Shown here: positions 41,006 through 53,487 of the stretch, piece by piece
Position numbering within the stretch: position 1 is the first letter of the stretch
How the letters are laid out: each line of letters opens with the position of its first letter
Origin: Diphasiastrum complanatum
Taxonomy: Eukaryota > Streptophyta > Lycopodiopsida > Lycopodiales > Lycopodiaceae
Reading direction: 5' to 3'
Length of the DNA: 64,000 bases
Assembly: GCA_029204225.1 (NCBI GenBank)
Contig: CM055100.1
Location: forward strand, 22,817,810 to 22,881,809
Notes under the pieces: generated by a model
Seen by the model: the letters and a program-made list of their open reading frames with translations, nothing else
Told to the model about the DNA's origin: nothing
The model's database searches: none
Program-made: the position numbers and the translations under genes

Positions 41006-41729
41006 TGTTGGGGATATTCACGTGTAAATAAATAAAGTGGCCAAAAATAGTAAAAATACGTTGTGAGGGTCATGGCTTCCTGCATATATAAGCCCATGGC
41101 CCAATGAGCACTTGTAAATAGATTAATTTTGAATAAACTTGACTTTGGGCCATGTAATTAAAATAATATTAGAAGGCCAAAGTTTAAGCTTAACTTAAGT
41201 TCCTGAGCTTTGTAATTAGTCAAAAGTCAAATGGTGATAGGTGAGGTGTGCTTCTTTGTACACCATAGAAAAGTTTGTGCTTCTTGTGAAGGGTGTGAAT
41301 TTCAATCCCACCTTCTTGAAAGTAGCCAATAGGAAGCAAGGGGCAACGGCCACCCAAAGATAAAAAGGCACCTATTGTACACCATTTTACATGCTAATAG
41401 AGAGGAGAAAACTCTACTATTTTTGAGAGCCAAAGCATTCTCATGTGCTAATCCATCTTCCTTATGCTTCTTATTGTGTTTTGCTTATTGATTCTAGTTT
41501 CCATTGTTATTATTTCTCCATAAGCATGCACATTTTTTTTTCTCTCGAATAAGCATGCACATTGAGCACATGAGCTAACCTCCATCTCAACTCTCTCTCC
41601 TTTCTCTTTGTTTAGAATTAGTGAAAGTAGTGTTAAGTTGGGGTAGTGTTAAAGCAAGGTTAGAAAGGCATCTAAACTAGCAACTAAGCATAGTTAGGAA
41701 CCTATCTTGTGTTCTAACCCTTCTTGACA
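41006..41729 (+). repeat. LTR, family L1 (TGTTGGGGATATTC...TTGACA)
   Basis: It shares start, end and internal blocks (ATATAAGCCCATGGCCCAAT, AAAAAGGCACCT, GAGCTAACCTCCATCTCA) with the minus-strand LTR at 59487-60267. TATA-like CATATATAAG lies near 41078. Downstream, an ORF1 start follows after 75 bases, so this is a 5' LTR. Confidence 0.8.
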
Positions 41730-41804
41730 GGCGGAGGGCTGCTCGCCAACAAATCTACATACCCTACATAACCCTTACGATACTCCTAACCAACTCCTCT
41801 CAGC

Positions 41805-41925
41805 ATGGCCTCCTCTTCTAATCCAGACAATCAAACATCCAGCCCTTCTAAAGAATCTGGTACCAAGCAAGTCATCTAGTAGGAGATTCCTACCACTACT
41901 CAGATCTGGGCCCTGCCTTTTGACG
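41805..41925 (+). pseudogene. Start of retroelement ORF1 (MASSS...KQVI type), two stops
   Basis: ATG 41805 opens MASSSNPDNQTSSPSKESGTKQVI, then two TAG codons, then EIPTTTQIWALPFD. The minus-strand frame at 50820 starts MASSSSENSGVKQVIQRDIP and continues EATQIWPLLSD, so the two are homologous and the first TAG replaces a Gln codon. The similarity ends near 41925. I read it as the N-terminus of a gag or extra ORF1 of a gypsy-type element. Confidence 0.6.
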
Positions 41926-41950
41926 CTCTAGACATTTGTGCCTATGCATG

Positions 41951-41996
41951 GGGTAGGAGGATGCATGGGGTGGGCACCCATGCATCCTCCTATCCC
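41951..41996. repeat. Hairpin-forming inverted repeat
   Basis: Arms 41951-41969 (GGGTAGGAGGATGCATGGG) and 41977-41996 pair at 18 of 19 positions around a 7-base loop. GGATGCAT motifs recur up to 42070. Confidence 0.8.
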
Positions 41997-42114
41997 ACAT
42001 ATACTTCTAAAACAAACTAACTAAATTTTTTACATGCATGCATGGAGAGGAGGATGTATGCATCCTGCTCCAAGCATGCACATTAGTCCCATCCTAATTC
42101 AAAATTCAAAGAGG

Positions 42115-43314
<1,200 letters not shown>

Positions 43315-44025
43315 TTGGCTGGTTTTGGTAATGGAAATGAAGCTAAGGGAGGCTCATTATATCACTCATTCATGGCTAAGTTCTCAAGTGTTGAGGATAT
43401 CTTTTGGCAAGATAGCAATGGATGCTCATTCATGGGTTTTCATGGTGGAGACATATCAAGGAAGGACAAAGATGGTCGATGTCATGTGTTTCATGTAATT
43501 AGCCCATGAGCCCACTAGTGAATTGCCAAATATGGCCATGGAGCTAAATTAGATTAGAACTAGTCATTAGGACAATTAATAAAGTGGCTTGAACAACCTC
43601 ATTGTATTTGTGAATAGTGGAATTGTAATAATGGTTGTAAAGCTTAATGTAGCCAAATAAGGTCCCAAACTTGTAATAGAAGCACAAATGACCACTATAA
43701 TTAGTTGAGGTCGTGCTAGATCTGAAGGCTATTGTTCATTTTGTAATTTTGAGTTTTCAAAGATCTTGAAGCTTATCTTAAGAGCTTTCTTGATGGAGAA
43801 AGTGGTTCATGTGCCTAAAATCACATGAGAGCTTTGATAATGCTCTAGAATCAGGCCCCTATAATTTGAATGATCTCCATTCATTGATAATGGAACATTA
43901 CTTTGCCTAATTTGGTGAAGTTTTGTTATATTTATCTAGTTTCTTGATTTCTTGCGTTTCCATTGTAATTTGATGTTCAAAAATGTATTAGATGTTTTAA
44001 TGCTAAGGTTGGCACATGACAATTT
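43315..44025 (+). repeat. Probable LTR end region before a primer site
   Basis: The 3' boundary is inferred from the primer site at 44026. The start is unknown, so 43315 is only a lower bound. No coding motif is seen. Confidence 0.35.
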
Positions 44026-44037
44026 TGGTATCAGAGC
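44026..44037 (+). other. Primer-binding site (initiator tRNA-Met type)
   Basis: TGGTATCAGAGC, exact. Confidence 0.75.
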
Positions 44038-45024
44038 ATTGGATCCTTTCCCCATCAGATTTAAAGGTTTTTTTTTAAAATTTGGTGGAGTTTCTTGTTC
44101 TAATTTTCTTGTTTTTTCAATTTCCAGCAAGTTCTGATTCAATTTTTGACCATTTAATCTTTATTTTTTTCTCTTTTTGTGTAGTTTCTTGCTGTAGATC
44201 AGTAGATCTTTTTCTTAGCTTCTTAATGGTACTGAGATTTTCTACGTTGGAGCTATAATGACCAAGTTATGGCCATTTTAGTGTTTTCTTTCCAATTTTA
44301 GTTAGTGATAGTTTTGGCAGTTTGTTTTCCTCCATTTTTTGTTGTACTTTGGCCGAATTTTGTGACTGTAATTCTAAAGGATTGTAGATCTCTACCTCAA
44401 CATGAACTGGAGCTATTTGCAGCCAATTTGGTTGACAATTGAGAGAGATATGACAATTCTTGTGAAGGAGGTCAAATTCTAGTTTTAGTAGAGATTTAGG
44501 AGAGAAGCACTTCAACTTTTCATTTATGAAGTTTGCTTCTTTGTTAATTGTTTCCCAATTTCTTCATTCTGAAGTTTTTGTAGATCCATTTAAAAAAAAT
44601 GACCTAACCCTACCTACGCCCACCAGCCCTAACCCTAGGGGCTACATTAAAAAAAAAAACTAAATGTAAACCTCATGCCCCCCCCCCCCCCCCCCCCTCC
44701 CCTCCGAGTTCCGGCACCCTTCCCTCTCTCTGTGGCCACATTGCACTCCCTCATTAAATCTGGACTGAGCCAAATCTTGACCGAGCCCGTCACCATTACT
44801 TCCTATCTTGACCAAGCCGAGCCGGTCCCTTCGTGATGCCTCGACCTTCTTTGGTCGTTGTTTCTCGACCGAGGTTGTCTCTTGTCGTTGTTTCTCGACC
44901 AAGCCGACCAGCCGTGTCTCGGCGCCCTCCTCATTATCTCATCTCTCTCGCATTCTTTCATTTGTGTCCAGAATCGAGCTATCATTGTCTCTCGGCTCGG
45001 TCAACTCTTCCTCCTCGCGCCCCC
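44038..45024 (+). other. Leader-like sequence with C20 tract and CpG-rich segment
   Basis: It runs from the primer site to the copia insertion. It holds C20 at 44678-44697 and a GC/CpG-rich segment at 44760-45024, in which GTCGTTGTTTCTCGACC occurs twice (about 44850 and 44880). The sequence resumes after the copia element at 50072. No gene is seen. Confidence 0.45.
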
Positions 45025-45726
45025 TGTGAGAAATGCAAACAGGTTATCTATGTTTGTTATAGGGGTCTTATACTGTTTTGTGTCAAGCATCTTGGTGTAG
45101 GATGTTGATAGGGTCAAATTGGGCATAGATGGCAAATTGTCCAATTCCACATGTGATGCCACTATTGAGCCAAAGTAGTGTAAGAGGCAAAACTCGAGCT
45201 AAATGGATAGTAGACAAGTGTAATGCTTTTGTTTGATTAAGTTCAAGAGGTCCAATAGAATTTAGAGGTTGAGCCATGAATGGTCGAATAAAATTTAGAG
45301 GTGAATGGATCAATGGTCCAATAGGATTAAGAGGTGAAAAAAGTGTGGTCCAATCACGTTTGAGCATTGTGTTAGCTCATGGATCTATAGTATCATTGTA
45401 CTTCTCATTTTGATCCAATTGATTTGGAGATCTAGAGTGATTTTGCAACTAAGTGTTTACTAGCATTCTCTCTCTACTCGAGAGCAATTGGTTGGATTCT
45501 CTCTCTACCCGAGAGCAAGCTGATTTTGTACTTAGTTTTTATTTTGGAACACTTTCCACATGTGTGTATGTACTTTGGAAGTGAGTTAATGCATGTAGTA
45601 GTGTGTTTTTGCCACTGAATGAAAGATAGATCTTGAATCTCAATCTAGTTTGGATCTTTGTGCATCCACACACCTTAGGAGATCACAATCACATGTGGTG
45701 GACACTCCACACGTGTGAAATCAACA
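45025..45726 (+). repeat. 5' LTR of copia 45025-50066
   Basis: TG...CA ends; followed immediately by TGGTATCAGAGCC at 45727. Confidence 0.95.
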
Positions 45727-45739
45727 TGGTATCAGAGCC
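45727..45739 (+). other. Primer-binding site (initiator tRNA-Met type)
   Basis: TGGTATCAGAGCC, exact, abutting the LTR. Confidence 0.92.
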
Positions 45740-46482
45740 TACCTAAGGTTACCATGCATTTTCATCCATTAGTATGAAAGCTTTCCACCAATATTGAGCT
45801 AGTATTTGTCAAGATCCATCTTACTAGCTAGGCTTGTTCATTTTTGGATCAACAAGGATCAATAGGGCATTGATTGGGTCTGAACTGGTACTGTATGGAA
45901 TCAGGTGTTCAGACATGTGTGAGGAACATCTAATTTCAGTTTGAGAGTTCTCTTTCATGTTTGATCCAAAAATCTTGCTAGATAGCTTGTTTTGAAGCTA
46001 TTTTTGTCTAGTTTCTGATGCAATCAGTTTCATTCCATTTGGTTTTGCCAATCAAGAGTTATAAGCTTTTGAAGAGGGTTAGGTAGGGCACCTAGGCCTG
46101 TGTGGACACTTTTGGTTTGGTCAAAAGATTGCTTGGTTTATCCCAAATCACAGTTGTATGCTTACCAATCTCATCTATATGTGATCTAGGCACTGTTTTG
46201 AGATCTTAGCCATTTTGTTTCATGCAATATAATTGTATTTGAGTCAAATTTGGTTTCTTAGTATATTTCACATGTGCTAAGAGTGGTTGATCCTAACTTT
46301 GCCCATGCTTTATCATTTGATGTGAAGTAGATCTAGTTTTGGAGAGATTGAGATAGCTAGTGAGAATCATCTCACAATTTGTTGCAAGTTCTTTCATAAG
46401 AGGTGATAGCACATCATTATTGGATCCTATAGAGAGTGTGTAGCAACATTTTTTGTTCATCATTTGAGTTCTTTCACTTTAG

Positions 46483-46830
46483 ATGGCTTCAATGGGTTCA
46501 TTCTCGTTGGAACCAAGTGAGAGGTTGTCCACTTCAAACTATTCAATATGGAAGTTGAGGATGGAGTCCATCTTGATCCTTCAAGATGTGATGGATATGT
46601 ACTTGGCCTTGAAAAAGAACCTCAAGTTCTTCAAGAGGTTCAAAAATACAAGAAGAGAGCTAGGATGGCTCTCCACTACATTAAGATGAATGTCTCTAAT
46701 GAGATATTGAGGGAGATAGGTACTTGCACTACAACCAAAGAAGCTTCGGATTGTCTCAAGACTATCTATGAGGCTAAGAACACCTCTAGGCTCCTCACTC
46801 CAACATCACCAATGAGAAGGAAGACACTAT
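46483..46830 (+). pseudogene. copia gag, frameshifted and shortened
   Basis: ATG 46483 opens MASMGSFSLEPSERLSTSNY and SIWKLRMESILILQDV (DUF4219-type). It shifts frame by about 46550-46600 to GLEKEPQVLQEVQKYKKRAR and ARMALHYIKMNVSNEILREI. It then jumps towards the protease region; the zinc knuckle is missing. Confidence 0.85.
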
Positions 46831-47345
46831 TGCAATTGATGGAGAGGGATCTCTTATGGCCTCTAACTTCTCATCATCTCCTTTCAAGAAGGATGGATTA
46901 TGGTATATTGATATTGGAGCCTCTTCACATATGTGTACCTCCAAGGACTCTTTCTCTTCTATTGCATCTTATGATGGAGCCAAGAAATCAATATACACTG
47001 CAAATGATTTTGAATGTCCTATTGAAGAAATTGGAAATATTCCCTTAAAGCTTGCTTCTTCTAAAGTTCTTTCTCTTACTAAAGTTCTTTATGTACCTAA
47101 GCTTATTAAGAATCTTATTACTGTTGGACAATGGCCTTGATGTGAAATTCAATGTTGATACTTGTACTATCAAAAAGAATGATGAGATTATTGCACTAGG
47201 ATCTAGATTTGGAGGCATCTATAAACTAGATCCAAGAGAATGTGTAAATGCTTGTAATGTTGCTCTTGTGAATAAGCTATCTATGGAGGACTTGTGGCAT
47301 AGGAGGTTGGGTCCCAACTACAAATCCATGCTCTCTATGATCAAA
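46831..47345 (+). pseudogene. copia protease and pre-integrase region
   Basis: The protease block GLWYIDIGASSHMC lies near 46885 and VLYVPKLIKNLITVGQ near 47085. After a shift, DLWHRRLGPNYKSMLSMIK is the pre-integrase HHCC start, ending at a TAA (47347). As in the 19.7-kb copy, Ile stands where catalytic D-S/T-G-A has Ser/Thr. Confidence 0.87.
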
Positions 47346-48340
47346 TAAGACAAAGCTATTGGATTTTCCAGGGAGATCAAGCCATGTGAGGCTTGTGCTA
47401 TTGCTAAATCTCATAAGAAGCCATTTTCAAGATCTTCTATCAAGAGCAAGCATCCATTGGATTTGATCCACTCAAATGTGCATTTCTCATCAACTATGAG
47501 CAAGGGAGGAGCCACTTGCTTTGTTACTTTCATTGATGATTTCACAAGATTCACTTGGATATATCTTCTTGCTTCTAAATCTATGGTGTTTGATCATTTC
47601 CTTATTTTCAAAGCTTATGTTGAGAAGCAATTCTCATTGAAGATTAAAGCTTTTAGATGTGATGGAGGTGGAGAGTATATCTCCAATAAATTCCATGATT
47701 ATTGCGAGCTTGATGGCATCAAAAGGGAGTTCTCTTGTGCCTACTTTCCATCTCAAAATGGAGTGGCCGAGAGGGTGCAAAAGCTATGAGAATTGAGGCA
47801 TCTTTGCCAAAAGATTTTTGGAGAGAAGCCATAAATTGTGCAAATTATCTTTGCAATAGGCTCCCACATATAGCTCTTGGAGGAAAGACACCATGTGAGA
47901 TCTTATATTTGAAGAAGCCTAAGGTTGATCACCTTAGAGTTTTTGGATGCATATGTTTTGCCCATATTCCCTTGGAAACAAGGAAGAAGGATGATCCTAG
48001 TTCATGCAAAGGGATCATGGTTGGATACCCATCCACCAAAAAGGCTTATAGAGTCTTTGTGCTCTCTACTTCTCAAATCATTGAAAGTAGAGATGTTATT
48101 TTCCATGAAGATCAACATTCATCTGTTGAAGTGGCCGAGATCAAGCTATCTATGGATGCATCACCAACTATTGCTATGGAAGACAATTATGATGTGAGGG
48201 GGCCGAGATTTGAAGAGGATACTCCTCGGATTTTTTCACCAAGAAGATCCATAAGGGATAGATCCGAGCCTAAGAGGCTCTCATATGTTGATAAAGGCAA
48301 GCAAGTGGAGCTTCCTTATCTCACTAGGATTTGTTCTTAG
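47346..48340 (+). pseudogene. copia integrase
   Basis: Landmarks are CEACAIAKSHKKPFSRSS, DLIHSNVHF, FIDDFTRFTWIYLL, RCDGGGEYISNKF and SQNGVAERVQ. A one-base shift near 47780 leads to EASLPKDFWREAINCANYLC and HLRVFGCICFAHIPL. The first catalytic Asp (HSD in relatives) is Asn here (HSN). The frame ends at 48340 after a Ser/Arg-rich spacer. Confidence 0.9.
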
Positions 48341-49347
48341 TGACTATGACCCTTCCATTTATCTAAAGCTTGTTGATAGTAATATTGTCATTCTTCTAAT
48401 CTATGTTGATGACATTATTCTTTGTGGAAGTTGTAATTAAAGAAACTAAGCTAGCACTTGGATGTGAGTTTAAAATTCAAGATCTAGGAGAGATCCATTA
48501 CAATCTAGGCCTAGAGATTGACTTTCATGAAGATTTTATTTTTATATGTCAATCTAGATATGCTCATTCTATGTTGAAAAAATTCCATATGGAAAATTCT
48601 AAGAGCATAGATACTCCAATGGAGCAAAATGTAAAAGATCCTAATAAAGGTGATGAAAGATCCTTCGAGGACATGAGTCTTGTAGGCTCCTTAATTTGGC
48701 TTACCATCACTAGGCTCAATTTGAGTTATTGTGTGCACAAATTGAGTCAATTTATGCAAGATCCCAAGATCCTTCATTGAAAGATGGCCAAGAGGATTCT
48801 AAGATATGTATCTTCATCTTGTGATTATGGTTTACTCTATAAAAGTGAGGATCTATACATTGTTGGCTACTCGGATTTGGATTTTGCAAGTGATAAGATA
48901 GATCGAAAGTCTATTAGTGCATACACTATATTTCTTGGAGGCAATCTAATATCTTGGCTTTCCAAAAAGCAAGATACTATATCTCTCTCTTCATGTGTGG
49001 CCGAGTACAAAGCACTCACCACAACTACCAAAAAAGTGCTTTGGATCAAGAGATTGTTATTGGAGCTAAAGTGCATCAAGGAGGATGATCTACCAATAAT
49101 CAAGTGTGACAACATCTTGGCCCAAGCCCTTGCCAATAATCCCATATTTCATGCAAGGAGCAAGCACATAGAAGTGGCACATCACTTTGTGAGAGAAAAG
49201 CTTATTGGAGGAGAAATCTATTTGGAGCATGTCAACACATCCTCTTGTATTGTCGATCTACTCACCAAGCCTTTGAGCAAGAGTGCCTTCATCAAGCATA
49301 GATCTAATCTTGGAGTGATCTCAAGATCAATGCTTAATTTTCAATAG
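48341..49347 (+). pseudogene. copia reverse transcriptase end and RNase H
   Basis: Only the last part of the palm remains: LIYVDDIILCGS near 48395, then DLGEIHYNLGLEIDF and SLVGSLIWLTITRLNLSYCV. A TGA at 48778 splits it from KRILRYVSSSCDYGLLYKSE and the RNase H (SWLSKKQDTISLSSCVAEYK ... FHARSKHIEVAHHFVREKL). The whole N-terminal half of reverse transcriptase, with the first catalytic Asp, is deleted. Confidence 0.9.
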
Positions 49348-49364
49348 ATAACTTTTTAGGGGAG

Positions 49365-50066
49365 TGTGAGAAATGCAAAAAGGTTATCTATGTTTGTTAT
49401 AGGGGTCTTATATTTTTTTGTGTCAAGCATCTTGGTGTAGGATGTTGATAGGGTCAAATTGGGCATAGATGGCAAATTGTCCAATTCCACATGTGATGCC
49501 ACTATTGAGCCAAAGTAGTGTAGGAGGCAAAACTTGAGCTAAATGGATAGTAGACAAGTGTAACGCTTTTGTTTGATTAAGTTCAAGAGGTCCAATAGGA
49601 TTTAGAGGTGGAGCCATGAGTGGTCGAATAAAATTTAGAGGTGAATGGATCAATGGTCCAATACGATTAAGAGGTGGCAAAAGTGTGGTCCAATCACATT
49701 TGAGCATTGTGTTAGCTCATGGATCCATAGTATCACTGTACTTCTCATTTTGATCCAATTGATTTGGAGATCTAGAGTGATTTTGAAACTAAGTGTTTAC
49801 TAGCATTCTCTCTCTACCCGAGAGCAATTGGTTGGGTTCTCTCTCTACCCGAGGGCAAGTTGATTTTGTACTTAGTTTTTATTTTGGAACACTTCCCACA
49901 CGTGTGTATGTACTTTGGAATTAAGTTAATGCATGTAGTAGTGTGTTTTTGCCATTGAATGAAAGATAGATCTTGAATCTCAATCTAGTCTTGATCTTTG
50001 TGCATCCACACACCTTAGGAGATCACAATCACATGTGGTGGACACTCCACATGTGTGAAATCAACA
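49365..50066 (+). repeat. 3' LTR of copia 45025-50066
   Basis: 702 bp, preceded by the tract AGGGGAG (49358-49364). Confidence 0.95.
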
Positions 50067-50320
50067 CCCCCCCTCTCACTCCAGGCGACCCGTTCCTCCG
50101 CGTGCCGTACCCTCCCTTCTCTCAATCCTCTCTCTCCGGTGTCTCCCTGTCCTCGCACCAGCATGACCATATTTTTTAAAAACACATGAAAATTTTGAAT
50201 ATTCCACAAGATTTTGTGAGAAAATTTCTTTGAAAATTCCACCATTCAACTCCATCTTTGTGCCCGACAAAAAAAATTGGCCGTTAAATTTTAAAATTTT
50301 CACCGATTTTATTAACTTTT

Positions 50321-50820
50321 TTACGAGCACACAAATATTTCATGGACTCCGTTATTCAACAGAGGCGCAGCCGTCTGAATGACGGGTTCCGTGATAGCTT
50401 CTATCAGGTAACCATTGTTAGTCTGGATGGGGATTTCTGGTGTGGTTTGGGTGACGAATGGTTTGATCAGAGCCGAAGCGTGGCAATGGGAGATGGGTTG
50501 ACGATCACCAGATATAGTGCCAACGGTGACCATCGAGTTGGCGTTAATCCTGACCTTGTACATGGTACCTTGGTATAGGAAGTGGAAACGAGCCTTGTCC
50601 TCGTCCCAGGTGGTATAAGCATGAAGGGCGAGGCCCATGTTAATCTCAGAATGGAAGAGCGTCGAGTAAAAAACCCATTGCTTCAAGGTGTGGGCTGGCT
50701 GTTTGCAGCCATGGTTGGATCAGAGTGTCAGAGAGTAGAGGCCAAATCTGCGTGGCCTCAGGGATGTCACGCTGGATCACCTGTTTGACGCCAGAGTTTT
50801 CAGAGGATGAGGAGGCCATG
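50321..50820 (-). pseudogene. Retroelement ORF1-like gene, frameshifted
   Basis: The minus-strand ATG at 50820 opens MASSSSENSGVKQVIQRDIP, EATQIWPLLSD, then LIQPWLQTASP. A one-base shift near 50690 moves the product into a second frame, HTLKQWVFYSTLFHSEINMG through KARFHFLYQGTMYKVRINAN. Two good frames joining at one point suggest a single former protein of over 160 residues. It is homologous to the start at 41805. I do not recognise a domain; its place behind an LTR promoter suggests gag or an extra ORF of an OTA gypsy element. Confidence 0.55.
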
Positions 50821-50829
50821 TTAGCAATG

Positions 50830-51893
50830 ATGATTAGTGGTCGAAAAAATTGGAAAACGGTGGGAAATGGAAAAAGATGTGGAAACAGTAGAAAACTGAG
50901 AATAATGAGTGTTGGAGGACAATGATTGTAGTTCAGAGCGCAGATCAGTGTTTAATATGAGCAGATGATAGCTGGTAGGAAGTTTGGCTGAAAACAGAAA
51001 ACTTGGTATTTTCAGTGGAAATTTTGGCAGAGCTTCGCTAGCAAAGGTGACAAATGACTCAAATTCAGCTCTTATATAGCGGAATTTAGAGTGCGTATTA
51101 GGTGAAATTCACTTTCCCTTGCTCAGTTCCACCCAAATTTTGGCAGACACCTTCTTCACAAAATTCTAAGACCTCAAGGAAGTCTGCGAGAGTTCAGAAG
51201 GTGATTTGACTGCTATGCGAAGGTTCTGCGAGGGTTCAGGCTGTTTGTGAGGGTTCAACTCTTGCAGGAAGTGATCTCTCGCACAACTTGTTCCTGTGAT
51301 TGAAATTTCAAAAACAGACCATGTAGCAGGCTAATTTTACTACTCTGATTCCATTTAAGCACCTTGCAAGAGTTGGTAAGATGATCTTGATGCTCTACGA
51401 GGGTTCTGAAAAATTTGCTTCTGGGAACTATCGCATACACTAAAAAATGATGATTCCTCCATCAAGAACTCTCGCAAAGATTTTCATGGATGCATCTAGG
51501 TCAGATCTGGTGACTGTCCAATTTTCAAGAGCTATCTCTCAGGGGATCTCAAAAAATCATGAAAAAAGTGCTCTTTCAGAGTGTTTTTTGATGAGATCTC
51601 GAGATTTTCTGATTTTTAACTTTTGTAAACTGGTAATCAGTTTCATCCAGGCTTGATCCGACTGTTGGTAGTACTCTGGAAGTTTTGATGGATTCTTGGT
51701 AGTAGATCCATCAGTGAATCTGATGATCTGCTTTCTTTTTGACCCTATCAAGATCTGGATCCTCCTAGGATTTTGATGGATTTTTCCAATCTTGCCAGAT
51801 CTGGGTGAATCTTGATGGATTTAGCTTGATTTGGCTTGATCTCCTTAAATCTAGCGGTGATGGCTGAGCAAATTAGCTTTTTGTAACGTGCCA
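50830..51893 (-). repeat. LTR with TATA box, minus strand
   Basis: On the minus strand a G-rich tract (TTGGGGGTGG, plus 51891-51900) marks the start near 51893, just past the integrase end. A TATA box GCTATATAAG lies at 51080-51071. U3 contains repeats of GCGAGGGTTC-like motifs (51185-51265). It follows pol and precedes the ORF1-like gene. The 3' boundary and primer site were not identified. Confidence 0.6.
51072..51080 (-). promoter_or_regulatory. TATA box of the minus-strand LTR
   Basis: CTATATAAG, about 250 bases before the ORF1-like ATG at 50820. Confidence 0.6.
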
Positions 51894-51933
51894 CCCCCAA
51901 TCTGGATCTGTCTCACTATGGTGGCCGATACTT

Positions 51934-53487
51934 CTACAACCGGCTACCGTTGATGGGTGTGTCGAATGGCGTCCCATCTAGGTTTTCTAAGTTCACGATC
52001 CCATGATTAAGAATTTTCTTGATCCTATAAGGACCTTCGCCCGTGAATTTTAACTTCCCCTTGATTGCCTTGGTTTTATACATCAGGACCAAATATCCTG
52101 AACGAAGATCCTTCTTTTGTAATCTACGATCATGCCAAGCTTTGCGTCTTTCCTTTTCAGCTGCCAGTGCATGCACAACTAGTAAGCGTGTTTCACAGAG
52201 TTTATGTAGAGCTTCGTGGCATAGTTGTAGAGATTTGGACTCATTAAGACGTTGCACGGTGACAATACTCAATGAAGGAACTAAAAACTCTACACACATC
52301 ACAACATCTTGGCCATATACCAATTGGAAGGGTGTTTGATCAGTGCTCCCTTTATATGTTGTCCTGAATGCCCACAGTGCAGCATGCAACTTGTGTTTCC
52401 AATATGATCTGCTAGCCTCAACTGTTTTTGTGAGCACGCCACACAGGATCTTATTGGATGATTCTGCTTTCCCATTACCACGAGGATAATAAGGCGTACT
52501 GGTCTTGTGGATCACGAAGAATTTTTCCAACAGGACCTTGATGGTTTCTTTGATGAAATGGCTTCCGCGATCGCTGACTAGTTCCACCGGGCATCCGAAG
52601 CGCACAATGATATTTTCATAAAGGAACTTGGCAGTGGTCCTAGCATCAGCTACTCTTACTGCCTTGGCTTCGACCCATTTGGTGAGGTAGTCTGTGGCTA
52701 CGATTATGTATCGAGCCTGGGAACTCCTTGCTGCAGGGTGAATTGGACCAATATAATCCAATCCCCATTTTTCGAACGGTGCTTGGGCTAAGACTGGGTG
52801 CAGTAGATCATAGTTTAATCTCATTGGTCTCCTTGCCCTTTGGCACACATCGCACTTTTTCAAGTATTCCTCCGTGTCTTTATGAATCGTTGGCCACCAA
52901 CATCCTGATTGCAGGATCTTGTGAACTATAATGTCAGATGCAAAATGACCTCCACCCATGCCTTCATGTGAAAGCGAAATGATCTGGGTGGTCTCATGAG
53001 GAGAAATACACCGCCGAAGAATTCCGTCTGGATCTCTTCGGTACAACTGGCCGGCAATCAGGTGATAAGGTCTAGCCTTCAAGATCAATTTCTGTTGTTC
53101 CGCCTTTGGTAGTGATTTGTCTGGTTGGCCCCGCATTAGATATTCAACAATGTCGGCAGCCCATTCTGGTACTGTATCCACGTAAAATATGGCAGCATCT
53201 GCTAGCTCATCGTCGGGTTGGGTTGCAATCTCCTTTCCCTGGATTCGTGACACATGATCTGCCATGTAGTGTTGTTTTCCCTTGCAAACTACTATCTGAA
53301 AATCAAATTCCAACAACAAAAGGAGCCATCTGGTGATTCTCCCGGTGTTGCAAGTTGTATTAACGAGATATAGCAAGGGTTGATGGTCCGTATAAAAAGA
53401 AAAATGTGTGGCCATCAAATAGTGTCGAAACTTTTTAATCGCATAGATCATTGCTAGTGCTTCCCGCTCTGTGGTTGAATAATTCAT
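51934..53487 (-). pseudogene. gypsy RNase H end and integrase
   Basis: The 517-codon frame starts MNYSTTEREALAMIYAIKKF (RNase H), then YMADHVSRI. The integrase zinc finger reads HEGMGGGHFASDIIVHKIL ... CDVCQRARRP; the core has WGLDYIGPIHP, VSDRGSHFIKETIK and STPYYPRGNGKAESSNKI. The C-terminal part ends KGKLKFTGEGPYRIKKIL. This is the longest intact frame in the window. The catalytic D-D-35-E is seen. The RNase H beginning ([17 protein letters not shown]) lies upstream in another frame. Confidence 0.93.

Larger units (their letters stand above)
45025..50066 (+). mobile_element. Ty1/copia element with two 702-bp LTRs, TSD CCCCC
   Basis: Both LTRs run TGTGAGAAATGC...AATCAACA and are 702 bp long, with about 28 mismatches by eye (about 4%). 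CCCCC flanks both sides (45020-45024, 50067-50071). A perfect primer site follows the 5' LTR, and an AGGGGAG tract precedes the 3' LTR. The interior has gag, protease, integrase and the reverse transcriptase end plus RNase H, but most of the reverse transcriptase is deleted. Confidence 0.95.
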
